This document shows, piece by piece, positions 1-6,475 of a stretch of DNA of 9,337 nt; the first letter of the stretch is position 1, and every line of letters starts with the position of its first letter. The position numbers and the translations under genes are program-made. A model generated the notes under the pieces. That model saw only the letters and a list, made by a program, of their open reading frames with translations. It ran no database searches and had not been told where the DNA came from. Source of the stretch: an uncultured Anaerococcus sp. GTDB taxonomy: Bacteria > Bacillota > Clostridia > Tissierellales > Peptoniphilaceae. The DNA is taken from assembly GCA_943913325.1 (NCBI GenBank), contig CALTXP010000064.1, forward strand, positions 1 to 9,337, given 5' to 3'.

Positions 1-734
1 AATTTAAACAAATCATAAAAATAATTCATACTTGCTATTCCGTATTTTTCTTTTATATCTTCAATTATCTTATAGGAATAGCTAGGGACATGATCTTTAT
101 AAGAATTAAAAATATTTTTTCTAATAGCTGTAGATGATGAAATATTAGAACTATTTAAATTTATATCATTATTATTAGAAGAAACTCTTTTTATAGGAAT
201 AGTTTTCATTTTTGAATTCGTTTTTTCTATAGCTCTAATATATTCTAAGGCTAAAATGTTATTTGACGTTATAAAGTTATTATCTTCTAAAATTTCAACT
301 GTAGCATCGTAACGAGCTTTTGCAAATGAACTTTTATTTAGATTTTTTTTAGTAAGACTATCAAGTTCATTTTTTTTATCAATTAGTATATGAGATTTTT
401 TTAAAAATTCATCAGGCTCTTCATTTTCTATACCAAAACATAGATAATCTATATTTAATTTATTTAAAATTTTAATAGATCCCAAGGCGAAGTATTCTGC
501 AGATTGTAAAGTAATATAATTAGGCATTTCTATTACCATATCGAAACCTGCTTTTATAGCACAATCAGCTCTACTAAACTTATCAATAATAGCAACTTCG
601 CCTCTTTGTACATAATCACCACTCATAAGACTTATAGCAATTTCTGCCTTAGTTTCTTCTTTTGATTTTTCTAATAAATATTCATGACCATTGTGAAATG
701 GATTAAATTCTGAGATGATTCCTAGTTTTTTCAT
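1..734 (-). CDS. tmcAL: tRNA(Met) cytidine acetate ligase, 3' end outside window
   Basis: TmcAL (formerly YlbM) uses ATP and acetate to form N4-acetylcytidine at the wobble position of elongator tRNA-Met in the cytoplasm. The reverse strand reads from ATG at 734-732 through 244 intact codons to the window edge. The family is about 400 residues, so roughly the last 40% is missing. Visible marks are the N-terminal nucleotidyltransferase signature NPFHNGH (residues 11-17, with HNGH as the adenylylation motif), MSGDYVQRGE (37-46), a QSAEYFALGS segment, a YLCFG(I)E strand and the ISSSTAIRK motif near residue 205. All are typical of TmcAL. The start is fixed by the family's usual M-x-x-L-G-I-I opening. 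The Shine-Dalgarno is weak (AGGG about 12 nt upstream). The gene is divergent from efp across 125 nt. Recognition is confident; the biochemical role is taken from characterised family members. Confidence 0.93.
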   Translation of the reverse strand, partial: MKKLGIISEFNPFHNGHEYLLEKSKEETKAEIAISLMSGDYVQRGEVAIIDKFSRADCAIKAGFDMVIEMPNYITLQSAEYFALGSIKILNKLNIDYLCFGIENEEPDEFLKKSHILIDKKNELDSLTKKNLNKSSFAKARYDATVEILEDNNFITSNNILALEYIRAIEKTNSKMKTIPIKRVSSNNNDINLNSSNISSSTAIRKNIFNSYKDHVPSYSYKIIEDIKEKYGIASMNYFYDLFK

Positions 735-767
735 AATAAATTTATACCCTAAAAGCTCTATTTTTTA

Positions 768-795
768 AAGGATATAGAAAATATACTTTATCCTT
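768..795. repeat. short inverted repeat in the divergent intergenic region
   Basis: AAGGATA (768-774) is the exact reverse complement of TATCCTT (789-795), with a 14 nt AT-rich spacer. It lies in the tmcAL 5' leader, upstream of the efp promoter. No U-tract follows it on either strand in terminator geometry, so an operator or a leader hairpin is more plausible. With seven-base arms in AT-rich DNA, chance is also possible. Confidence 0.35.
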
Positions 796-807
796 ATTAT
801 GATTTTT

Positions 808-838
808 ATTATAATTTATAATATGGTATAATAATCAA
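808..838 (-). promoter_or_regulatory. possible promoter for tmcAL
   Basis: On the minus strand, TATAAT (complement of 808-813) is preceded by TTGATT (complement of 833-838) with a 19 nt spacer, which is longer than the preferred 17. It would give a tmcAL leader of about 65 nt and would overlap the efp promoter back-to-back. The region is so AT-rich that such matches are expected by chance, so this is a weak call. Confidence 0.3.
824..832 (+). promoter_or_regulatory. extended -10 promoter of the efp-rluB operon
   Basis: TGGTATAAT is a perfect extended -10 element (TGn followed by TATAAT), with the hexamer at 827-832. No good -35 hexamer lies 16-18 nt upstream (the bases are T-rich), as is common when the TG extension is present. 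Transcription would begin near 838-840, giving a leader of about 20 nt before the efp start. It is the only convincing promoter seen upstream of the twelve-gene run and probably drives all of it. Confidence 0.7.
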
Positions 839-849
839 TAGAAAACTTT

Positions 850-855
850 AGGAGG
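850..855 (+). promoter_or_regulatory. efp ribosome binding site
   Basis: AGGAGG matches the anti-Shine-Dalgarno consensus exactly and sits 4 nt before the efp ATG at 860. It is among the strongest Shine-Dalgarno sequences in the window, consistent with high expression of EF-P. Confidence 0.85.
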
Positions 856-859
856 ATTT

Positions 860-1417
860 ATGATTTCTGCAAATGATTTAAGAAAAGGCGTTACTTTTGT
901 ATATGATAATGATGTATATCAAGTAATTGATTTCCAACACGTAAAACCAGGAAAGGGTGCAGCTTTTGTACGTGCAAAAATAAGATCAGTTATGGGTGGT
1001 GGAATAAAAGATTTAACATTTAATCCTAATGAAAAATTTGAAAATGCTGTAATATCTACTAAAGAAATGCAATATTTATACAACGATGGCCAATTATATT
1101 ATTTTATGGACCCAGAAAATTTTGAACAAATTGGTATTGAATATGAGGCTGTAGAAGAGGCTATTAAATATGTAAGAGAAAATGATACTGTTCAAATCAA
1201 GTTCTATGAGGGTAAGCCATTTAGTGTTGATGCACCAAACTTTGTTGAACTAATAGTCACTGAAACAGAACCAGCGATAAAAGGGGATACCGCTACTAAT
1301 GTAACAAAACCTGCAACAGTAGAAACAGGGGCTGTTATAAATGTCCCAGTATTTGTTAATGAAAATGACACAATAAAAATTGATACAAGAACTGGAGAAT
1401 ATTTATCCAGAGTTTAA
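860..1417 (+). CDS. efp: translation elongation factor P
   Basis: EF-P binds between the ribosomal P and E sites and relieves stalling at consecutive prolines. At 185 aa it is full length. Residues 1-62 form the KOW-like N domain and the rest form two OB domains. Segments DFQHVKPGKGAAFV, MQYLYNDG and the C-terminal VPVFVNEND...TGEYLSRV are close to B. subtilis EF-P. The loop residue that receives the activating modification is Lys32 (PGKG). B. subtilis carries a 5-aminopentanol group on the equivalent Lys, whereas E. coli is beta-lysylated at Lys34. No modification enzyme gene is present in this window. This is the first gene of the operon, behind an extended -10 promoter and AGGAGG. The next gene starts 10 nt after its stop codon. 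Confidence 0.98.
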   Translation: MISANDLRKGVTFVYDNDVYQVIDFQHVKPGKGAAFVRAKIRSVMGGGIKDLTFNPNEKFENAVISTKEMQYLYNDGQLYYFMDPENFEQIGIEYEAVEEAIKYVRENDTVQIKFYEGKPFSVDAPNFVELIVTETEPAIKGDTATNVTKPATVETGAVINVPVFVNENDTIKIDTRTGEYLSRV

Positions 1418-1422
1418 GGAGA
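1416..1422 (+). promoter_or_regulatory. ribosome binding site fixing the asp23-family start
   Basis: AAGGAGA overlaps the efp stop codon and stands 5 nt before ATG 1428. An in-frame ATG at 1380 exists inside efp but has no comparable site, so 1428 is the better start. Confidence 0.8.
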
Positions 1423-1427
1423 TACCA

Positions 1428-1757
1428 ATGGCTAATACATTTAGAAATGGTCAGGTAAAAATTGCTAATGACATCTTAGACCAACTTGCTATTAGAGCAA
1501 GTGAAGAGGTTAATGGAGTTTATAGCGTAAACTTAGATCAAAGTAAGCATAATCAAAAAGCTAATAGTCCAAAAGCTGTAGTTAATAATTATGATGGAAA
1601 ACTACATATTGACCTTACAGTTAATCTTGATAAAAATGTAAATGTTAGAAAGACTGTAAAAAATATTCAAGAAAATGTTATTAGAGTCATAGAATCTATG
1701 ACAGGAATAGCAGTAGCCAGAGTAAATGTATCTGTACCAAAGCTTGAGATCCAATGA
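1428..1757 (+). CDS. Asp23/Gls24 family envelope stress response protein
   Basis: This is a 109 aa Asp23/Gls24 (DUF322) family protein, the size of B. subtilis YqhY/YloU. It has no signal peptide or membrane segment. The family fold is visible in order: GQVKIANDILDQLAIRASEEVNGVYSV split by the conserved EVNGV turn, a variable polar linker (residues about 38-52), a LHIDLTVNLDKNVNV strand pair, a VRKTVKNIQENVIRVIESMTG helix and a terminal ARVNVSVPKLEI strand. Members associate with the membrane in staphylococci through AmaP, and B. subtilis YqhY is linked to acetyl-CoA carboxylase. Neither amaP nor accBC adjoins it here. It sits directly between efp and nusB, the YqhY-type position, and overlaps nusB by ATGA. 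The exact function is unknown. Confidence 0.9.
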   Translation: MANTFRNGQVKIANDILDQLAIRASEEVNGVYSVNLDQSKHNQKANSPKAVVNNYDGKLHIDLTVNLDKNVNVRKTVKNIQENVIRVIESMTGIAVARVNVSVPKLEIQ

Positions 1758-2128
1758 AAAGAAGTAAACAAAGAGAATGGGTCTTCAAATTAATCTATGA
1801 AGATAGCATCAATAGAATAGAGGATGTTGAAAAGACTCTTGAAAATCATGATTTAACAGGCGAAGAATTTATTAAAGAATCTATAATTTCTTATAATGAA
1901 AATTATGAGGCTATCGAACAAACTTTAAAAGATACTTTGAATAATAGATATAAACGACTGTCAAGAGTTGAAAAGGCTATATTGTTTTTGAGCATAAATG
2001 AAATGAGATATATGGATATACCAGTATCTGTTTCTATAAATGAGGCTGTAGAATTAACTAAGATCTATTCAGATGAAAAAGACTATCAGATGATAAATTC
2101 AGTCTTAGGAAAGATTGTAAGATCCTAA
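1754..2128 (+). CDS. nusB: transcription antitermination factor NusB
   Basis: NusB, with NusE (ribosomal protein S10), binds boxA RNA and supports antitermination of rRNA transcription. At 124 aa it is slightly shorter than the usual 130-145 but complete. The N-terminal KRSKQREWVFKLIYE helix contains the basic RNA-binding face. The C-terminal half shows the family core: RLSRVEKAILFLSINEMRYMDIPVSVSINEAVEL in position-by-position agreement with NusB, then a final NSVLGKIVR helix. The last motif usually reads NGVLGKI, so Gly-to-Ser is a mild variant. It starts inside the asp23-family stop codon (ATGA, 4 nt overlap), and its TAA shares one base with the xseA ATG, which suggests translational coupling at both ends. 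folD, usually found next to nusB in bacilli, is absent. Confidence 0.95.
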   Translation: MKRSKQREWVFKLIYEDSINRIEDVEKTLENHDLTGEEFIKESIISYNENYEAIEQTLKDTLNNRYKRLSRVEKAILFLSINEMRYMDIPVSVSINEAVELTKIYSDEKDYQMINSVLGKIVRS

Positions 2129-3315
2129 TGATAAAGGCACTTTCCGTAAAACAGTTTAATGAATATTTCAAAACAAATATTAAGCATGATCCAATACTCT
2201 CAAGGGTCAATATTAAAGGGAACTTAGCTAATATTAGATATAATCAAAATCACTTATATTTTTCCCTTAAAGAAGATAGTGATGTCATTGATTGTGTTAT
2301 TTATTACTATGAAGATAAAGATATAAACTTTTCTTTTGACGAAGGCATGGATGTAATAATTAAAGGGAATTTATATTTAAACAATTACTCATCAAGAATT
2401 GTGATTGTGACAAATAATATAGAAAAAGTAGGTTTATCTGAAGAGTATGCCAAGTTTATTAAATTGAAAGAAGATTTTAAAAAACGTGGTTACTTTGATC
2501 TGAAAAACAAAAAATTAATACCTACTTTTCCTAAAAATGTAGGATTGATTACATCAAAAGATGGTGCAGCCATAGTAGATTTTTTATCAGTTATTAACCA
2601 AAAGCCAAACGATATAAGCGTTAAATTAGCAGCTGTAAAAGTACAAGGAAGTCAGTCAAGTGAGTTAATAGTTAACGCTATAAAAAAACTTGACGATCTC
2701 AATTTAGATGTAATTGTTATAACCCGTGGTGGTGGATCGAGTGAAGATTTATCAGCTTTCAATAATAAAGAGATTATAGAAGCAGTATATTTAGCAAATA
2801 CACCAGTAATTTCAGCTATAGGTCATAAGATAGATACAACTTTATTAGATTTAGTAGCTGATTTGTCTTTGCAAACTCCTACAGAAGCGGGATATTATAT
2901 AATTGCAAACTATTCTAATATCGAAAAACAAAGCGAAAAGATTCTTAATTCTATGCGAGATACTATAAAAAATCAAATTAATATCGATGAATTAAGATTA
3001 ACTTCTTTGAGAAAGAATATAAAAGCTTTTAATCCAAATATAAAAGTAGATGATAAGCTAAGAGATATAGATAATTTAAAAAAGAACTTCGATAAAATCT
3101 TATTATCTAATTACAAAGATATAGAAATTAAGCTTGATTTTTTTGAAAAGAGATTAAAACTTAGTAAGAGTTTAATTGAAACTAAAAAGAAGAGTATTAT
3201 TATCAAGGATACTTATGGAAATAGTATATTTAGCAAATATTCTCTTAAAAATGGTGATAAAGTAGAGATTGAATTTAGTGATGGAAGGATAAAGGCTATT
3301 ATTAGCGATGGATAA
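2128..3315 (+). CDS. xseA: exodeoxyribonuclease VII large subunit
   Basis: This is the catalytic subunit of exonuclease VII, a metal-independent single-strand DNA exonuclease used in repair and mismatch correction. Residues 1-100 form the OB-fold DNA-binding domain (LSVKQFNEYF..., RVNIKGNLANI). The nuclease core begins near VGLITSKDGAAIVDFL (about residue 139). RGGGSSEDLSAFN starts at Arg200, and GHKIDTTLLDLVAD at 232-245 keeps the catalytic-type His233 and Asp236. The usual GHETD reads GHKID, so the two intervening residues are altered but not the His or the Asp. TPTEAG follows. Length is 395 aa against about 450 in B. subtilis or E. coli, with the reduction mostly in the C-terminal coiled-coil part. 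It overlaps xseB by 8 nt, fitting coordinated synthesis of the two subunits. Confidence 0.95.
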   Translation: MIKALSVKQFNEYFKTNIKHDPILSRVNIKGNLANIRYNQNHLYFSLKEDSDVIDCVIYYYEDKDINFSFDEGMDVIIKGNLYLNNYSSRIVIVTNNIEKVGLSEEYAKFIKLKEDFKKRGYFDLKNKKLIPTFPKNVGLITSKDGAAIVDFLSVINQKPNDISVKLAAVKVQGSQSSELIVNAIKKLDDLNLDVIVITRGGGSSEDLSAFNNKEIIEAVYLANTPVISAIGHKIDTTLLDLVADLSLQTPTEAGYYIIANYSNIEKQSEKILNSMRDTIKNQINIDELRLTSLRKNIKAFNPNIKVDDKLRDIDNLKKNFDKILLSNYKDIEIKLDFFEKRLKLSKSLIETKKKSIIIKDTYGNSIFSKYSLKNGDKVEIEFSDGRIKAIISDG

Positions 3316-3493
3316 GTCATTTGAAGATAATTATAAAAAAATGGAAGAGCTTTTAGAAGAACTAGAAGAAAATAAAGATAATTTGGATGAGAGCATTAAA
3401 ATTTATCAACAAGCTAATGAACTTTATAAGAAGCTTAAGGATCAACTTAGCGATTATAAGGCTACAGTTGAAGTGATTACAGGCGATGAATAA
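3308..3493 (+). CDS. xseB: exodeoxyribonuclease VII small subunit
   Basis: XseB is the small helical-hairpin subunit, of which several copies wrap the coiled coil of each XseA. At 61 aa it is near the lower edge of the family (60-80). The pattern is intact: SFEDNYKKMEELLEELEEN, a turn with NLDESIKIYQQANELYKKL, and a terminal amphipathic helix DQLSDYKATVEVI, matching the FEEALxxLExIVxxLE...LEExLxLYExG layout. The start is at ATG 3308 inside xseA, and its end overlaps ispA by 8 nt, so both junctions use the same geometry. There is no strong Shine-Dalgarno at the start, so expression probably depends on coupling to xseA translation. Confidence 0.93.
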   Translation: MDKSFEDNYKKMEELLEELEENKDNLDESIKIYQQANELYKKLKDQLSDYKATVEVITGDE

Positions 3494-4313
3494 TACTGAA
3501 TTTAAAGAAATTTTAGAAAAAAATAAAAACTTAATAGATTCTTTAGTTAATGAGATTTTTGACAAATCATATAGCTTATATGAACCTTTAGTATACGCTC
3601 TTGATTCTGGTAAAAGAATCAGAGCAAATTTATATTTAGAAACTTTAAGAACGTTAGGCAAAAGTCCTAATACTGATGATATCTTATTTGCCTTAGGGCT
3701 TGAGATGATCCATGCCTATTCATTAGTACATGATGACTTGCCAGCTATGGATGATGATGATCTTAGACGTGGCAAAGCATCTTTACATATAAAATTTGGA
3801 GAAGGTATAGCAATTTTAACAGGAGATGCTCTTTTAAATGAAGCTTCATCTCTTTTATTTGACCTATCTATAAAAAATAGTTCATACATAAGGGCAAGTA
3901 AATATGTCTTTGATCATACAGGATATAAAGGAATGGTTGAAGGTCAAGTACTAGATCTTAGAAGAGATAAGATTTATGATAAATCCTATTTATTGAATGT
4001 TTATGATAAAAAAACAGCTGATTTATTCAAGGCTTCTATAGTAAGTGCTGGACTGGTATGTAATTTAACTGATGAAAAGCTTGATAAGCTCTGTGACTAT
4101 GCTTATAATTTAGGACTTGCCTATCAAATTCAGGATGATTTATTAGAAGATAATTATAAAGATGAATTAAATATTTTAAATATTATAAATGAGGAAAAAT
4201 CTAGAGAACTTTTATATAAAATTAATTTTTCTGCAAAAGATACTATAAAAGAGTTTACTGATAGTGATTTTCTTTTATACCTAATAGATTATCTGTCAGT
4301 ACGTAAAGATTAA
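3486..4313 (+). CDS. ispA: farnesyl diphosphate synthase-type polyprenyl synthetase, divergent C-terminus
   Basis: This trans-prenyltransferase family enzyme is expected to condense isopentenyl diphosphate with allylic diphosphates, feeding undecaprenyl phosphate and quinone synthesis. Visible are SGKRIRA (41-47; usually GGKRIRP), the first Asp-rich motif HDDLPAMDDDDLRRGK (Asp83, Asp84, Asp89, Arg94, Arg95), ILTGDALL, GMVEGQVLDL, the KKTADLF Lys-Thr motif and the second motif QDDLLED (Asp217, Asp218), which is normally DDxxD and here has Glu at the fifth position. Downstream, the usual loop with GKxxGxD and (N/E)K-[SA]-T-Y is missing. This agrees with a total length of 275 aa against about 297. 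The frame is intact and there is no sign of a frameshift. It overlaps xseB by 8 nt; argR follows after 9 nt. dxs, often next to it, is absent. The fold is certain, but full activity and product length are less so. Confidence 0.88.
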   Translation: MNNTEFKEILEKNKNLIDSLVNEIFDKSYSLYEPLVYALDSGKRIRANLYLETLRTLGKSPNTDDILFALGLEMIHAYSLVHDDLPAMDDDDLRRGKASLHIKFGEGIAILTGDALLNEASSLLFDLSIKNSSYIRASKYVFDHTGYKGMVEGQVLDLRRDKIYDKSYLLNVYDKKTADLFKASIVSAGLVCNLTDEKLDKLCDYAYNLGLAYQIQDDLLEDNYKDELNILNIINEEKSRELLYKINFSAKDTIKEFTDSDFLLYLIDYLSVRKD

Positions 4314-4322
4314 GGATTAATT

Positions 4323-4775
4323 ATGAAAAAATATACTAGACAAAGGCTAATTCTTGATATTATTCAAAATAACGAAGTGAAAACTCAAAGTCAGCTTTCT
4401 GAAATGCTTAGAGATCATGGAGTTAATGCCACTCAAGCTACAATTTCTAGAGACATCAAGGAACTTAGAATTTCAAAAGTTCAAGCAGATGATTATGAGT
4501 ATAAATATACGGTTGTAGATACAGTTTATGATACACTTAATGAAAGAATGGAAAAGATTTTTAAGGAATCTGTCTTATCAGTAGAAAAATCTGCTCAACT
4601 TTGTGTTATAAAGACTATTTCATACTGTGCAACAGTTTGTGGACAATATATAACAAACTCTAAGCTTGAAAATATTGGTGGAATAGTAACAGGTATTGAT
4701 ACTATATTTATAACACCAAAAGATTTTGAAAAATTAGATGAGTTGATAGAAAATATAAGGGGTATGGTTAGATAA
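4323..4775 (+). CDS. argR: ArgR-family transcriptional regulator with altered effector pocket
   Basis: ArgR proteins are hexameric repressors/activators of arginine metabolism that bind ARG boxes when arginine is bound. At 150 aa this is family length. Residues 1-65 form the winged helix with TQATISRDIKEL (37-48) as the recognition helix, which is near perfect. The C-terminal oligomerisation/arginine domain (about 85-150) aligns without gaps to E. coli ArgR and B. subtilis AhrC but differs at effector positions. E. coli Gln106, Asp113 and Asp128 correspond to Thr104, Thr111 and Ile125, while Asp129 is kept as Asp126 (TGIDT in place of AGDDT). DNA binding therefore looks intact while arginine sensing looks doubtful. 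AAGGA 6 nt before ATG supports this start. Position ahead of recN (TAATG, 1 nt overlap) is the classical Firmicutes argR/ahrC location, so this is the orthologue by context. Confidence 0.9.
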   Translation: MKKYTRQRLILDIIQNNEVKTQSQLSEMLRDHGVNATQATISRDIKELRISKVQADDYEYKYTVVDTVYDTLNERMEKIFKESVLSVEKSAQLCVIKTISYCATVCGQYITNSKLENIGGIVTGIDTIFITPKDFEKLDELIENIRGMVR

Positions 4776-6475
4776 TGTTAGCTGAGCTCTTTATTGATAA
4801 CTTTGTTATTATTAAAAGAAATCACATATATTTTGAAGATGGTTTTAATGTACTAACGGGAGAAACTGGATCTGGTAAATCCCTCATACTTGAAGCCATT
4901 AATTTATTATTAGGTAAAAGAGCTGACAAGGATATAGTAGGAAGATTTGCAGAAAAAACACTAATAGAGGGAGTTTTTGAGCTTAATCCTAAGACTAAAA
5001 AAATACTTGAAAATAATAATGTAGTGTTTGATGAAGATGATAATAAACTAATTGTAAGTAGAACTATATCAAAAAAATCATCAACACTGAGGATTAATGG
5101 TAGGGTAGCAAATCTTACGATATTAAGAGAGATTTCACCGATTTTATTAGATGTATATAATCAGGGAGACTCTAATGCTTTTATGAATAAGGCAAATTAT
5201 ATATACTTTATAGACAATTATTCTAATGATAAAAAGACCCAAGACTTAAAAAAGATGGTTAAATCTTTAGTAAACCAAAAAAATGATTACTTAGTCAAAT
5301 ATAATAATTTAAATCTATCTGAGGAGGAAATCCAAAGAGAAAGAGATCTTATAAAGTATCAAGTAGATGAGATTGAAAAGGTTGATTTACTATCTATAAA
5401 TGAAGAAGATATAGATGAAGAATATAAGAAACTTAATAATATTAATGCCTTAAGAGAATCTATTGAAACAGCAAAGGGAATAATAGATAATAGTGATTAT
5501 GATGTAAATTCAATATCCAATATGCTTAGTAGTAGTATAAGTGAATTATCTTCATATTCTAATCTTGATCAAAAAGTAAGTGAATTTTATGATAGATTAT
5601 CTGCCTTAAATGATGAATTAAATGATTTATACTCTGATATGGATATATATGAAGAAACTTTAGTAGGTGATCCTGAACGTAGTCAAGAATTAGAAGATTT
5701 GATGGAGCATATTTTTAATCTTAAACGTAAATATGGAGCTACAATTGCTGATATAATAGCTTATTATGATAAAATTTCTAAAAGAAGTAAGGAACTTGAT
5801 GAAATTGAGGATCTAAGAGATAATCTTGATGTTATTTTAAATGATCTTGATAAAAAATTAGAAGAAAATGCTATTAAACTTCATGAAATTAGGCTAAAGA
5901 AAAGTAAAATTATAGAAGAAAAGATTAATAAATCTATAAAAGATCTAAATATAAAAAATGGACTTTTTAAAATAGAATTCAATAAAAAAGATGCTATTGA
6001 TACTACAGGCATCGATGAAGTAGATTTTCTAATAAGAACTAACAAGGGAGAAACTTTAAAGTCTCTTACAAAAACAGCTTCAGGTGGTGAAATCTCTAGA
6101 ATTATGCTAGCATTTAAAGAGATTTTTGCTGACTTTGATAATGTCGACACTATGATATTTGATGAAATTGATACTGGTATTTCTGGTAGAACAGCACAAA
6201 TTGTTGGAGAAAAGATTTTTGACTTATCTAAGAAAAGACAAGTCATATCTATAAGTCACTTACCACAGATAGCTTCTCTTGCTAGTAATCATATACTCAT
6301 ATCAAAAGAAGATGTGGGAGATTACACAATATCTTCTACTGAGAAAATCGAAGGTGATAAGCGTACTAACGAAATTGCTAGATTAATTGGTGGTGTAAAT
6401 ATTACTGATATTACTATAAATTCAGCAAGTGAAATGTTAACTATGGCGGAGGAATTAAAAAATGAGCGAAGATAA
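4775..6475 (+). CDS. recN: DNA repair protein RecN
   Basis: RecN is an SMC-like ATPase that gathers DNA ends and supports RecA during double-strand break repair. At 566 aa it matches the family (553-576). The N-terminal ATPase half holds Walker A GETGSGKS (29-36). Residues about 145-395 are charged and helical, forming the short coiled-coil arms. The C-terminal ATPase half holds the ABC signature ASGGE around Ser436, Walker B MIFDEIDTGISG with Asp463 and Glu464, and the switch His495 in SISHLPQIA. Every catalytic element is present. ATG 4775 shares a base with the argR stop codon. The gene ends with a GCGGAGGAA stretch that doubles as the nudF ribosome binding site, giving a 14 nt overlap. 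In spore formers spoIVB and spo0A usually follow; here nudF does. Confidence 0.98.
   Translation: MLAELFIDNFVIIKRNHIYFEDGFNVLTGETGSGKSLILEAINLLLGKRADKDIVGRFAEKTLIEGVFELNPKTKKILENNNVVFDEDDNKLIVSRTISKKSSTLRINGRVANLTILREISPILLDVYNQGDSNAFMNKANYIYFIDNYSNDKKTQDLKKMVKSLVNQKNDYLVKYNNLNLSEEEIQRERDLIKYQVDEIEKVDLLSINEEDIDEEYKKLNNINALRESIETAKGIIDNSDYDVNSISNMLSSSISELSSYSNLDQKVSEFYDRLSALNDELNDLYSDMDIYEETLVGDPERSQELEDLMEHIFNLKRKYGATIADIIAYYDKISKRSKELDEIEDLRDNLDVILNDLDKKLEENAIKLHEIRLKKSKIIEEKINKSIKDLNIKNGLFKIEFNKKDAIDTTGIDEVDFLIRTNKGETLKSLTKTASGGEISRIMLAFKEIFADFDNVDTMIFDEIDTGISGRTAQIVGEKIFDLSKKRQVISISHLPQIASLASNHILISKEDVGDYTISSTEKIEGDKRTNEIARLIGGVNITDITINSASEMLTMAEELKNERR
6448..6453 (+). promoter_or_regulatory. 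nudF ribosome binding site inside recN
   Basis: GGAGGA lies in the last codons of recN, 8 nt ahead of ATG 6462. It fixes the nudF start despite the 14 nt overlap. Confidence 0.75.

Noticed and set aside
735..859. Riboswitch, T-box or small RNA in the divergent intergenic region
   Set aside because: The region is only 125 nt, very AT-rich, with no conserved core motif or terminator-antiterminator pair. Promoter elements explain it.
1380..1427. N-terminal extension of the Asp23-family gene from ATG 1380
   Set aside because: It lies inside efp without a ribosome binding site. The family begins at the MANTF-like start, and AAGGAGA precedes ATG 1428.
2821..2850. Possible loss of XseA active site (GHKID in place of GHETD)
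   Set aside because: The His and Asp thought to be essential are kept (His233, Asp236). Only the intervening residues differ, so inactivation is not supported.
3362..3661. Minus-strand open frame of 99 codons
   Set aside because: Antisense to xseB and ispA, both strongly recognised. Composition is a hydrophobic shadow with no family resemblance.
5881..6246. Minus-strand open frame of 121 codons
   Set aside because: Antisense to the conserved C-terminal ATPase half of recN. A low-complexity Ser/Ile/Leu shadow translation.
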